NCBI RefSeq assembly: GCF_007995015.1
Contig: NZ_VORB01000001.1
Coordinates: forward strand, 124,001 to 188,000
Direction: 5' to 3'
DNA length: 64,000 nucleotides
DNA from: Luteibaculum oceani
GTDB lineage: Bacteria > Bacteroidota > Bacteroidia > Flavobacteriales_D > Luteibaculaceae
In this document: positions 46,320-54,513 of the stretch, piece by piece
Numbering within the stretch: position 1 is the first letter of the stretch
Layout of the letters: the number at the start of each line of letters is the position of its first letter
Position numbers and translations under genes: made by a program
Notes under the pieces: model-generated
The model's database searches: none
What the model was told of the DNA's origin: nothing
What the model saw: only the letters and a program-made list of their open reading frames with translations

Positions 46320-46878
46320 ATGAAAACTGATTTTGACATAAAAAACTGATTGAATGAGGGCAAATCTTAAACGAATTGGAGTTAGAACGCGCTTACATTG
46401 CCGAACGAAAACTCCGTGTTTTAGCTAAGGAGCATCCCGCTCTTAGAAAAGAGAGACTTGCCTTACACGATCTAATAGAAAAATACGAAGCTGAAAATTG
46501 GTCTATTGAAGCTCAAATTTCCTCCAAAAGCTAGCAGATGCAGATTTGGCAGAGCGCCTGGCAGAAACCGAAAGAATATTTTTAAAACGGAGGATAGACC
46601 TAATAAAGAAAAGGCTTAAGAGCTATGGATTAACCCAACAGGATCTTGGTTTGGTTTTAGGTCATCCTAGTAAAAGTTATATATCAGAGCTTGTGAATGG
46701 CGTTAGTCCCTTTACCATTAAAGACCTGATCATCCTTCATCATGTATTAAAAATAGATTTAGCCGATTTAATTCCCACGGTACTTCCTATGGAGAACCGC
46801 AAAAAAATACAAGAATCCCTATCCCAACTAAAAAGCAAAAACCCAAAGTTAAAGGCTGCTGATTTTGAGGCGATATAG
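46320..46878 (+). pseudogene. Decayed HTH (antitoxin/XRE-like) gene with several lesions
   Basis: Three reading frames join into one plausible protein. MKTDFDIKN from the ATG at 46320 meets a TGA at 46347. LNELELERAYIAERKLRV to NWSIEAQISSKS runs in frame from about 46358 to the TAG at 46532. LADADLAERLAETERIF onward runs in a third frame to 46878. The last part (110 residues if read from a TTG at 46546) is an intact helix-turn-helix domain (LTQQDLGLVLGHPSKSYISELVNG). Fused, this gives about 185 residues, similar to Bacteroidota HigA/XRE-type regulators. No toxin gene is adjacent. The C-terminal part may still be made, but the whole gene looks broken. Confidence 0.65.
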
Positions 46879-47012
46879 CACAAGATTATAGTTGGTATCC
46901 CATGAGGATAAGAAAGATAATATTATTAAATCATGAATAACTTACCTTTCCTATAACTTAAATTTCAAGTTCATTTTGAAAAAAAAATTGATTTCCATTT
47001 TTTGGCCACTCT

Positions 47013-47020
47013 TATCTTTG
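47013..47020 (+). promoter_or_regulatory. Bacteroidota -7 element (TATCTTTG) for the MazG-helicase pair
   Basis: An exact TAnnTTTG element lies 76 bases before the MazG-like ATG, with a TTG 22 bases further upstream. The leader of about 70 bases is rich in TTAATT. The preceding pseudogene ends 134 bases before the element, so the pair is likely an independent operon. Confidence 0.5.
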
Positions 47021-47095
47021 AGTCACTTTCACTAATTTACCGGTCAATTAATTCCTTAATTTCTTTGGCCCCCTGGTCACAAAGTCCACAGCCCA

Positions 47096-47428
47096 ATGAG
47101 TGAAATAGACGACATTACCCAAGCACTGATTAAATTCCGTAATGAGCGAGATTGGGAACAATTCCATAACCCCAAAGATCTTGCCGTTGCCCTGAGTATT
47201 GAAGCAGGGGAGCTGCTTGAAAACTTTCTATGGAAACCATCGGAAGACGCTAAATCTGAAAAGGTAAAAGAGGAGCTTGCAGATGTTTTGGCCTATGCCT
47301 TTCTCCTAGCCGAGAAATACGACTTTGATGTTAAGGAAATAGTACTTCAAAAGATTAAAAAGAACGCCGAGAAATACCCTGTAGATAAAGCAAAAGGCAC
47401 AGCTAAAAAATATAATGAACTTAAATGA
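47096..47428 (+). CDS. MazG-like nucleotide pyrophosphohydrolase (RS21-C6/dCTPase type)
   Basis: The 110-residue all-helical NTP pyrophosphatase has the metal-binding motif: the EAGELLE region supplies the first glutamates and the EELADVLAYAFLLAEKY helix supplies E-x-x-D. NERDWEQFHNPKDLAVALSIEAGELLENFLW is typical of the RS21-C6/MazG-like branch, which cleaves dCTP and modified nucleotides to monophosphates. Its stop overlaps the start of the large helicase gene (ATGA), so the two are translationally coupled. In this pairing it may deplete or sense nucleotides rather than do housekeeping cleaning (inference). There is no second MazG in the window. Confidence 0.9.
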   Translation: MSEIDDITQALIKFRNERDWEQFHNPKDLAVALSIEAGELLENFLWKPSEDAKSEKVKEELADVLAYAFLLAEKYDFDVKEIVLQKIKKNAEKYPVDKAKGTAKKYNELK

Positions 47429-49635
47429 GTGCAGCTGAGGTAAGGATTGACCAGTACGATTTTGATCAAAGCCTTTTTCAGGACTTTAATAGCAACCGAT
47501 TCGCCAAAGACCTGTGGCCATTGGTGTATATCTTAAGTGATGGAAATACCAAAACAGCCTACGTTGGAGAAACTACAGATGCCTTTAATCGAATGAGTGC
47601 GCATTTAAAGCACAACGCAAAAAGTAAACTCACTTCAGTACACCTAATTACCAGTGATAAATTCAATAAGTCAGCAACCCTTGATATAGAGTCCAACCTG
47701 ATTAAATACATGTCGGGGGACAATAAGTACACCCTTCTCAATGGCAATTTGGGGTTAGCTAACCATAATTATTATCAGAAACAAGAAGTTTATTGGGCAG
47801 TTTTTAATGCGATTTGGAATCAACTTCGATCTAAGGGAATTGCAGATCACTCGATAGACCACATCGATAATTCTGATCTATTTAAATACTCTCCATATAA
47901 ATCGCTAACCAAGGAACAAAGTGAAGGGTTATTTAAAATCCTTGAATCTATTGCAACTGGCAAATTCAAAAACATCGTTGTTGAAGGTGGAGCCGGTACT
48001 GGAAAAACCATTCTAGCTATCTTTTTATTTAAGATGCTATCTACCGATTTGATGGATTTTAACTTCAGAGAATTTGGTTCCGAAGAACAAAAGTTCATAG
48101 AACTAATTAACCAAATTAGGAATAAATTCAGCAAGCCTAAAATGGCCTTAGTTGTGCCGATGTCCTCTTTCAGGAGCACCCTAAAGAAAGTATTTAAGAA
48201 CATAAAGGGACTTAGTGCAAGCATGGTAATTGGTCCCGCGGAGGTGAGTAAAAATCAATACGATTTTTTAGTTGTAGACGAGTCTCATAGATTAAGAAGA
48301 CGTGTAAATCTTGGTGCTTATTTTGGGGCGTTCGACAAAGCTTGCGCCGCCTTAAAGTTAGACAAACATACTTGCAGCGAACTAGATTGGGTTACAATGC
48401 AAGCCAAGCATACCATCCTATTCTACGACGAGGGGCAGTCCATAAAACCTTCCGATGCGAGGAAAGAAGATTTTGATACGCTTAAGGCAGCAAAAAACAC
48501 ATGCATTCAGAGGTTAAAATCTCAATTTCGGGTAAGGGGTGGTAACGCTTACGTTCAATACATCAGTACATTATTAAACGGCAAATTAGATTCCTCAACA
48601 AAAGCCATAAACAAAACGGATTACGAGTTTTTACTTTTTGACTCACTAGGTGAGATGGTCAAACAAATCAAAAAGAAAGATCAAGAGTATGGACTATCGC
48701 GTTTAATTGCGGGCTACTCATGGGAATGGAAATCAAATAAAAATTCTAACCTGTACGATATTGAAGAAGACGGGGTAAAATTAAGATGGAATGGAACCCC
48801 TACAGACTGGATAAACTCTAAAAATTCTGTAGACGAGGTAGGATGCATTCATACCACCCAGGGGTATGATCTCAATTATTCAGGGGTGATTTTCGGGCAT
48901 GAGATATCCTACGACCCAAAAAAGCAAGAGATAATAATAAAGGAGGAGAATTATTATGACAAAAATGGGAAGCAATCGGTACGTAGTCCAGAGGAGTTAA
49001 AATCCTTTATTCTCAATATTTATAGAACCATTTTGCTCAGAGGTATCCGAGGCACCTACGTTTATGTATGTGACCCAGAATTAAGAAAATATTTATCCCA
49101 GCACATCCCCAAGTTCTCGATTGCCCCAGAAAACCCTTCTATTCCAATAAAATCTGAACCACTGATACCCTATGAAAATGCAGTGCCTCTTTTTGATTTA
49201 AAAGCAGCCGCTGGTGCTTTCAGCGAAGAACAATTAGTTGAAGAGGAAAACCTTGAGTGGATTAAAGTTCCAAATCACTTGAAGGCTAGCAAAGACCTTT
49301 TTGCCTGCAGAGTAGTTGGAGAGTCCATGAACAAGGTTATAAAGGATGGACAAATTTGCATTTTCAGAAAATATTCTGGTGGTTCAAGGCAGGGAAAAAT
49401 AGTACTGGTTGAAAGCACTTCAATTCAGGATCAAGACAGTGGCTCTTGTTATACGGTCAAAGAATACCATAGTAAGAAAACTGAAGCGGAAGGTGGATGG
49501 AGACATGCAAGTATAATTTTAAAGCCCCATTCTAAAAATCCCTTTTACCAGGAAATCGAATTGGGCCCAGCAGAGCTAAATGACTTTAAAGTACTAGGAA
49601 TTTTTGAGTGTGCTTTGGAAAATGATGTTCATTAA
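47425..49635 (+). CDS. GIY-YIG nuclease / DUF2075 helicase / LexA-like S24 peptidase fusion
   Basis: The 736-residue protein has three parts. Residues 30-110 are GIY-YIG-like: LVYILSD, YVGETTDAFNRMSAHL, and a conserved glutamate in DIESNLIKYM. Residues 165-580 are a DUF2075-type SF1 helicase, with Walker A GGAGTGKT (K194), Walker B LVVDESHRL (D285, E286), the QFRVRGG motif and a late VGCIHTTQGYDLNYSGVIFG motif. Residues 620-735 match S24/LexA-like peptidases, with S634 in VVGESMNKVIKDG and K679 in CYTVKEYHSKK as the likely catalytic dyad. A damage- or DNA-sensing self-cleaving nuclease-helicase is a reasonable guess; nothing is proven. Coupled to MazG by ATGA. Confidence 0.88.
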   Translation: MSAAEVRIDQYDFDQSLFQDFNSNRFAKDLWPLVYILSDGNTKTAYVGETTDAFNRMSAHLKHNAKSKLTSVHLITSDKFNKSATLDIESNLIKYMSGDNKYTLLNGNLGLANHNYYQKQEVYWAVFNAIWNQLRSKGIADHSIDHIDNSDLFKYSPYKSLTKEQSEGLFKILESIATGKFKNIVVEGGAGTGKTILAIFLFKMLSTDLMDFNFREFGSEEQKFIELINQIRNKFSKPKMALVVPMSSFRSTLKKVFKNIKGLSASMVIGPAEVSKNQYDFLVVDESHRLRRRVNLGAYFGAFDKACAALKLDKHTCSELDWVTMQAKHTILFYDEGQSIKPSDARKEDFDTLKAAKNTCIQRLKSQFRVRGGNAYVQYISTLLNGKLDSSTKAINKTDYEFLLFDSLGEMVKQIKKKDQEYGLSRLIAGYSWEWKSNKNSNLYDIEEDGVKLRWNGTPTDWINSKNSVDEVGCIHTTQGYDLNYSGVIFGHEISYDPKKQEIIIKEENYYDKNGKQSVRSPEELKSFILNIYRTILLRGIRGTYVYVCDPELRKYLSQHIPKFSIAPENPSIPIKSEPLIPYENAVPLFDLKAAAGAFSEEQLVEEENLEWIKVPNHLKASKDLFACRVVGESMNKVIKDGQICIFRKYSGGSRQGKIVLVESTSIQDQDSGSCYTVKEYHSKKTEAEGGWRHASIILKPHSKNPFYQEIELGPAELNDFKVLGIFECALENDVH

Positions 49636-49761
49636 AACCCAATCACCCACAATTTAAACTTTAATTTTTGAGCTTTTATTTGTCATATACGGATCCCGCT
49701 CTATAGTTAAATCAGATATTTTCTAATAATTTAATCACCCATTTGCTAACCTTACCCAACT

Positions 49762-50451
49762 ATGAAATTTAAGTTCCCACTTTTCACCCATCGATTATTA
49801 TTCACTCTTTTAATTTGCATTTTAACTGGGTCCTCCATAAAAGCCCAGGATACAGTTGTATCATTCTTCCGCGACTTAAAAATGGAGTACAAAGTTTCTG
49901 AAAAAAGGGGGCGAATTAAGGTCTTACAGATTAATGATGGAAACACAAAAACCACCCAAATCTACAATGTAAAACTGCAGTGCCTAGTTTACCAAGAACA
50001 ACATTCAAATGGAATTCCAACTGGAAAATGGGTGAATAACACGGAAAACTGCGAAAAAATAAATGCCTGGGATTTCTCTAAGCTGGTGTACGAAACAATT
50101 TCATTGGGGGACAGCCTATTCAGTAATCTAGAACCGGAAAGTAAATACGAGAATTACGAAAAAGCTTTTTTCGGGAAAGACAGCACTGGGATTTTCCATT
50201 ACATAGCAAGAAATTTAAGGTATCCCAATCAGGCAAGAAATTTGGGAGTTTCAGGTGAAGTATATGTCCAATTCATCATAAAAGCATCTGGAAAAGCGCA
50301 AATGGCATCAATAATACAGGGCGCTCATCCTTTTCTGGACCTTGAGTGTTGGAATTTGATAGAAAACATGCCCAATTGGACCCCCGCAAAAAAGGACGGC
50401 ATTCCTGTAGACTCCTACTCTGTGGTTTCCATGAATTTCGATCTTAGGTAA
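49762..50451 (+). CDS. Exported protein with TonB C-terminal-like domain
   Basis: The 229-residue product has a signal segment (LLFTLLICILTGSSIKAQ). The C-terminal 85 residues match the TonB_C fold: LRYPNQARNLGVSGEVYVQFIIKASGKAQMASII, with ending WTPAKKDGIPVDSYSVVSMNFDLR. In Bacteroidota this domain is often found in periplasmic proteins with no TonB role in iron transport. There is no proline-rich linker or ExbB/ExbD partner here, so it is unlikely to be a classical energy-coupling TonB. Monocistronic and AT-rich upstream. Confidence 0.85.
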   Translation: MKFKFPLFTHRLLFTLLICILTGSSIKAQDTVVSFFRDLKMEYKVSEKRGRIKVLQINDGNTKTTQIYNVKLQCLVYQEQHSNGIPTGKWVNNTENCEKINAWDFSKLVYETISLGDSLFSNLEPESKYENYEKAFFGKDSTGIFHYIARNLRYPNQARNLGVSGEVYVQFIIKASGKAQMASIIQGAHPFLDLECWNLIENMPNWTPAKKDGIPVDSYSVVSMNFDLR

Positions 50452-50618
50452 AATTGTCCCAACTCCCCCCACTTTCTATACTCCAAGACAAGCTTTTGTT
50501 AAACTGTGCAAAGAAATAGCTCCTTCTTTCTTATTAAATGACTAACAGTACTATCATTGTCTCACCAACCTTTCTTAACTGCCAATTACCGAACATTTTC
50601 TAACCAAAAACAAAGAGT

Positions 50619-51350
50619 ATGAAAAAGCTAAAAGTAGTTTTTCCGGTATTGCTTGCACTGGTCCTTTCGTCTGCGGTGGTAAGCTGTAAAAAAGATGAAG
50701 CAACAGAGCCAAATAGTCAACCCCAAGTTGCCATGAAGTTTAAGTCGAACACGGAACCCTTTCCAGTGGCATCCGCTCAGGAATTTCAGGCGCTGTCGTT
50801 TGACTCCATCAACACACTTGCTTTTGATTCAGGATACATCACCCTGGTCGAAGTAGAATTTCAGGTACAAACCGGTGACGATTCCGTTTTGGTAGACTTT
50901 AACCTGGAACAAAACATCGTAATTGATTTTGCAACGGGCCAAACTAGCCCAGACATAAGTGCTGTTGAAATTCCAGCAGGCATATACAGCGAAGTGGAGG
51001 TTGAACTTGAATTACAAGACGAAGGAGATGAACCTGGAATGGTTTTATTCGGTTCTTTCGTTGATACCAGCGGTACCAGTCATAAAGTCCGCTTTGAATT
51101 TAACTCTGGTGAAACTTTTGAAGTAGAAAAAGAGGGAAACGTTGTTTTCGCAGTTAACCAAAGTGTTCTAACAACTGTAACTTTCGACCCTTCGGCCTGG
51201 TTTGCTGGTGTTAAAAGAGAGCAGCTGATTCGTGCTACCAGAGATGGAAATGGAGTAATAGTAATTAGCGAAACCCGAAACAGCGAAATTTTTGACATCG
51301 TTGCGGATGGACTAGATCTAGCCACCGAAGTAGAAGTTGAAGTGGATTAA
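50619..51350 (+). CDS. Putative lipoprotein, function unknown
   Basis: The 243-residue product has a lipoprotein signal (VLLALVLSSAVVSC, cysteine at about residue 23, followed by KKDEATEP). The body is beta-strand rich, with segments such as SGYITLVEVEFQVQTGDDSVLVDFNLEQNIVIDF and IPAGIYSEVEVELELQD. It ends in an acidic tail with repeated EV pairs (ATEVEVEVD). The DFATG and YSEVEVE pattern recalls DUF4382-type lipoproteins, but I cannot confirm this. It has its own terminator. Likely anchored to the outer membrane; role unknown. Confidence 0.75.
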   Translation: MKKLKVVFPVLLALVLSSAVVSCKKDEATEPNSQPQVAMKFKSNTEPFPVASAQEFQALSFDSINTLAFDSGYITLVEVEFQVQTGDDSVLVDFNLEQNIVIDFATGQTSPDISAVEIPAGIYSEVEVELELQDEGDEPGMVLFGSFVDTSGTSHKVRFEFNSGETFEVEKEGNVVFAVNQSVLTTVTFDPSAWFAGVKREQLIRATRDGNGVIVISETRNSEIFDIVADGLDLATEVEVEVD

Positions 51351-51376
51351 TTTTAACTCAACTATATAGTCTATTA

Positions 51377-51410
51377 ATGCCCTGCTAACCAATTAGCAGG
51401 GCATTTTTTA
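51377..51410 (+). terminator. Rho-independent terminator after the lipoprotein gene
   Basis: Arms ATGCCCTGCTAA and TTAGCAGGGCAT with a four-base loop are followed by six T, 26 bases after the stop codon. Confidence 0.92.
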
Positions 51411-51470
51411 TTTGCCCAAACGTTGCAGAGTATCTAATTTCCCAGGCTAATTCATAAAAACGCGCGAGCA

Positions 51471-51848
51471 ATGGCAAAAGTAACCCCTGAAAAAAACGAG
51501 CAAGTCGCCAAAATGAATTTTGGATCTATATATCCTCATTATCTTAAAAGGATAGAAAAACACGGTCGCACTAAGGAGGAGCTAGATCACGTAATCAAGT
51601 GGTTAACGGGATACGAACAAAAAGTGTTAGACCAATACATTGCCGGTCAGGGTACTTTTGGCAACTTTTTCCAAGGCGCAAAAATACATGAGAACTCGCA
51701 TTTGATAAAAGGTGTTGTTTGCGGATATCGCATTGAAGAAATAGAGGAAGAATTTGCCATTTACCGCGATTGTCGTCGAATGGAGAAGTTAATTGACGAA
51801 CTGGCTAAAGGGAGAAAAATGGAGAAGGTATTACGGGAGGCGAAGTAG
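51471..51848 (+). CDS. DUF2200 family protein
   Basis: The 125-residue protein matches DUF2200. It has MNFGSIYPHYLKRIEKHGRTKEELDHVIKWLTGYEQ at the N-terminus, GTFGNFFQGAKIHENSHLIKGVVCGYRIEEIE in the middle and LIDELAKGRKMEKVLRE at the end. The family is a small cytoplasmic protein of unknown function, widespread in bacteria and related by sequence to MmcQ/YjbR-like or DUF1801-type folds only in general size. The stop codon directly abuts that of the convergent 51849 gene. Role unknown. Confidence 0.9.
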   Translation: MAKVTPEKNEQVAKMNFGSIYPHYLKRIEKHGRTKEELDHVIKWLTGYEQKVLDQYIAGQGTFGNFFQGAKIHENSHLIKGVVCGYRIEEIEEEFAIYRDCRRMEKLIDELAKGRKMEKVLREAK

Positions 51849-52178
51849 CTAAAGAATCCAAGGCAAATACAATACCACTCCCAGAAGATTAACCAGCAAG
51901 AAAATCCAAGCCAAAGTCTTTTTCTTTTTGCGTTTTAACCTATCCCAGGCATAAACACCATTGAAAATAAGTGCGGCGACCATAATCAATCCAAAAAACC
52001 ACCAGAATGGGTGATCCTTTTCTAACCAGGAAGCGGGCGGAAACCACTGGGTAAAGGCTCTAGCCGCTTCGGCATGGATGTTCGAAGTAAGTTTTAAAAG
52101 CAACCAAACCACTCCTGGATATAACAACACAGAGGTGGTTATTAACTCGCGTAATCCAAATTTGCCAAGTCGTTTCAT
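51849..52178 (-). CDS. Small integral membrane protein, unknown
   Basis: The 109-residue protein has three predicted membrane helices (TSVLLYPGVVWLLLKL; WWFFGLIMVAALIFNGVYAW; TLAWIFLLVNLLGVVLYLPWI) with a lysine-rich loop before the third (RLKRKKKK). I recognise no family. It lies just downstream of the DUF898 gene on the same strand (44 bases apart) and could be cotranscribed with it. No catalytic or binding motif is visible. Confidence 0.6.
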   Translation of the reverse strand: MKRLGKFGLRELITTSVLLYPGVVWLLLKLTSNIHAEAARAFTQWFPPASWLEKDHPFWWFFGLIMVAALIFNGVYAWDRLKRKKKKTLAWIFLLVNLLGVVLYLPWIL

Positions 52179-52221
52179 AGGTTTAAGGTAGAAAAAATTG
52201 TCCTCCTAGAGGATTTCCCTC

Positions 52222-53163
52222 TTAAAACAACGCAATGTCAAACCAGTCTCCCAAGTCTTCACCCAAAGCCTCATTGTACTCGGCTTCGGACTGGGTAACG
52301 GCATTTTCATCTATCATTTCATCGATGGTGGCATGCTGGAAATAATACTTTAAAGTGCGCTGCAATGCCCAAGGATAGCCCAAACCAAAAGTAAATGCTA
52401 CCAAAAACCAATTCACCACATGTAGTTCTATAAAGGTCATGGCATCTACTTTAGAACTCAGGGTATGTTCTTTTCCATTAAGTTCTATGCGGGTGTTGTT
52501 AACGATAAAGCGATAAGCATCTCTGGCAAACCAGAAATAATAAATGCCCAGCGTTAATACGCCTAGCAATAGCCCCTTAAAGCAAATCCAGAAATAATCT
52601 GTTCCTCTTCCCACAAACTTTAGCTTAATGCTACCCATTCGCAGGTTGTTGATTAGATACGACCTTAAATCGGTTAAAAACCATGGACTGTATATTCCAA
52701 GGGTTAAAACACTTAATAGCACTCCAAAAACGCAAATCTTTATGAGTTCCATTCTATCGCCACGGTAGCCCCCTCTTATGCCTTTCCACTCTGTTTTAGC
52801 CATGCGGTACTTTACCGACCCATGAATGGCCAAGGGTATTAGGATGGCAAAAAATACCATCAATGAAATGCTAGCAAGGAGAGATAATTCTGGATCTTGA
52901 GAATCTACCGCTAAAAAATAGAGTGCGTATACAATTAGGATGAGAACAAATGCCTTGATATATCCTTTAAATAATTCAGATCCCTTACCCACAAATTGCA
53001 GCTTGTGTCCAAAGAATTCGGTTTCACCATATAGGTAATTCAGTAACCTTATTTTGGCCCAAGGATAATAGATGTTTAGGGTAAATAGGCAGAGGAAAAA
53101 GTTTACAAGTTTTATTTCGAAAATATTCCAACCATTACCTTTAAAGGAGATAAATTTTAGCAT
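52222..53163 (-). CDS. DUF898 (YjgN-like) membrane protein
   Basis: The 313-residue protein is built of the DUF898 repeat: FFLCLFTLNIYYPWAKIRLLNYLYGETEFFGHKLQFVGKGSELF is characteristic, followed by related units FLTDLRSYLINNLRMGSIKLKFVGRGTDYF and WFARDAYRFIVNNTRIELNGKEH. There are several membrane helices. The pattern of FxG/GTxxF after each helix pair indicates internal duplication (about three copies). The family function is unknown. It is divergent from the DUF2007-like gene at 53209 (45 bases between starts). Confidence 0.9.
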   Translation of the reverse strand: MLKFISFKGNGWNIFEIKLVNFFLCLFTLNIYYPWAKIRLLNYLYGETEFFGHKLQFVGKGSELFKGYIKAFVLILIVYALYFLAVDSQDPELSLLASISLMVFFAILIPLAIHGSVKYRMAKTEWKGIRGGYRGDRMELIKICVFGVLLSVLTLGIYSPWFLTDLRSYLINNLRMGSIKLKFVGRGTDYFWICFKGLLLGVLTLGIYYFWFARDAYRFIVNNTRIELNGKEHTLSSKVDAMTFIELHVVNWFLVAFTFGLGYPWALQRTLKYYFQHATIDEMIDENAVTQSEAEYNEALGEDLGDWFDIALF

Positions 53164-53208
53164 GGGATTAAAAATTTCCCTTAAAATGCACTTTTATTTT
53201 CAACCTCT

Positions 53209-53637
53209 ATGGAGTTTGCTACATTAAAAACCTTCGATAAATCTCACGAGGCCTATTTGCTTAAGACAAAATTGGAAAGCGAAGGCCTTACGGTTATTAT
53301 CGAAGACGAACATATGGTTACCCTTGATCCTTTAATGAGCAACCTATTGGGTGGAATTAAATTAAAGGTTCCAAGAGATCAATTGATTCGCGCTCAAACT
53401 ATTATTGGCATTGTAGAGGCTAAGCCCTTTTTAGATCAGAACAATGAAGTAGTTAAGTGCATAAAATGCGGTTCTGAAAAGCTGCAGAAGGAAAGAAAAG
53501 GGTTAGACAGTTTTAAGGATTACATAAATTTTGCCATTGCTGCGTTGTTTTTTGTTTATCCATTAAACAAACAAAAGTTCCACTACAAATGCCTTAAATG
53601 TGGTGCCATTACAGAAAACCCCGATGCCCAGAATTAG
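53209..53637 (+). CDS. DUF2007-like protein with a C-terminal two-CxxC zinc ribbon
   Basis: The 142-residue product begins with a DUF2007 domain (ATLKTFDKSHEAYLLKTKLESEGLTVIIEDEHMVTLDPLMSNLLGGIKLKVP), a ferredoxin-like fold seen in putative signal-transducing proteins. Residues 85-140 contain two CxxC knuckles, CIKCGSEK and CLKCGAIT, with a hydrophobic stretch between (YINFAIAALFFVYPL). The knuckles probably bind zinc. Its last four bases overlap the convergent barrel-like gene. No pathway link seen. Confidence 0.82.
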   Translation: MEFATLKTFDKSHEAYLLKTKLESEGLTVIIEDEHMVTLDPLMSNLLGGIKLKVPRDQLIRAQTIIGIVEAKPFLDQNNEVVKCIKCGSEKLQKERKGLDSFKDYINFAIAALFFVYPLNKQKFHYKCLKCGAITENPDAQN

Positions 53638-54443
53638 CGAAGAGGAAATATCCATGAGAAAGAGAAATTATACTCCAAAAACCTAATGCTTTGCTTGGCT
53701 CTAATATCCTCGGAAAGCAAAATATCCCACAAATTTAAATAGCCCAAACGAATGGGGGCAATAATCTGAAAGCGTTTACCAATTTGCACACCCACCTGGG
53801 TTTTAAGATTTACCCCCCAGCCCGCAAAATGTATGGATGGATTACGATAATGCTTACCAAAAAGGTAGCTATCGCTCCAGGGCATCATAGGCCCAGTGCC
53901 CAATCCATAATTTAAATGCAATTGTATATGCTCCTCCCAAATTGGTATAGCCAGATACTGCTCTAACTCAAAATTTAAATAGTTGAGACCGTCGGTATGC
54001 TCAGTGTAAAAAAAGCGCCTTGTTATCCGGTAATCGTCGTCTTGTATGGACTCATTAGAAGGATAATATCCATTGAAATATTCGTCTCCTATATAACCTG
54101 AAAGTTTGGCCTTAGAATTAAACTTGGTCATGTATTTCATATGCTCCCAGCCCCACGAAAGGATTAGGTTATTGGGAAGCTTCACCCCTATTCTAAAATC
54201 GAATTGCGGGATAGTAAACCTGTCGAGACGGTAGTAATTTTCAGAAAAGGGTTCGGGGTCATCCACCGCGATAACATCCTCAAAAAGTAGATTTAAATTG
54301 GGGCCTTTTACCGAGATATTCGATTTATCGTAGAAGGCTCTGTTATAGCCCCACGAAACAAAAATAGATTGGGGATCCCACCTAAAAAATTGGGCTTGTG
54401 CACCCAACTGGAAAAACACAAAAATTAAAATGGTGAGCCGCAT
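53634..54443 (-). CDS. Outer-membrane beta-barrel-like protein
   Basis: The 269-residue product has a short signal peptide (MRLTILIFVFFQLGAQAQF). The body is rich in aromatic amphipathic strands (LILSWGWEHMKYMTKF, FEQYLAIPIW-like LEQYLAIPIWEEHIQLHLNYG) and ends in FLEYNFSFSWIFPLR. It is a likely outer-membrane barrel but lacks a terminal aromatic. The start codon lies directly at the 3' end of the accC terminator hairpin, so its own promoter must be within that region or the gene relies on read-through. No relative recognised. Confidence 0.68.
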   Translation of the reverse strand: MRLTILIFVFFQLGAQAQFFRWDPQSIFVSWGYNRAFYDKSNISVKGPNLNLLFEDVIAVDDPEPFSENYYRLDRFTIPQFDFRIGVKLPNNLILSWGWEHMKYMTKFNSKAKLSGYIGDEYFNGYYPSNESIQDDDYRITRRFFYTEHTDGLNYLNFELEQYLAIPIWEEHIQLHLNYGLGTGPMMPWSDSYLFGKHYRNPSIHFAGWGVNLKTQVGVQIGKRFQIIAPIRLGYLNLWDILLSEDIRAKQSIRFLEYNFSFSWIFPLR

Positions 54444-54447
54444 AAAA

Positions 54448-54484
54448 AAGAAAAGGCTGTCGAAAGATACGACAGCCTTTTAAT
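54448..54484 (-). terminator. Rho-independent terminator after accC
   Basis: On the minus strand AAAAGGCTGTCG and CGACAGCCTTTT arms with a seven-base loop are followed by CTTTTTT. This tract ends against the ATG of the next minus-strand gene at 54443. The symmetric A/T flanks could also work on the plus strand. Confidence 0.88.
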
Positions 54485-54513
54485 ATCGGTTTGAAAACTG
54501 GATTAAATCAATT

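Noticed and set aside
49762-50451. TonB energy transducer for siderophore uptake
   Set aside because: Only the C-terminal fold matches. There is no proline-rich span and no ExbB/ExbD or TonB-dependent receptor gene nearby.
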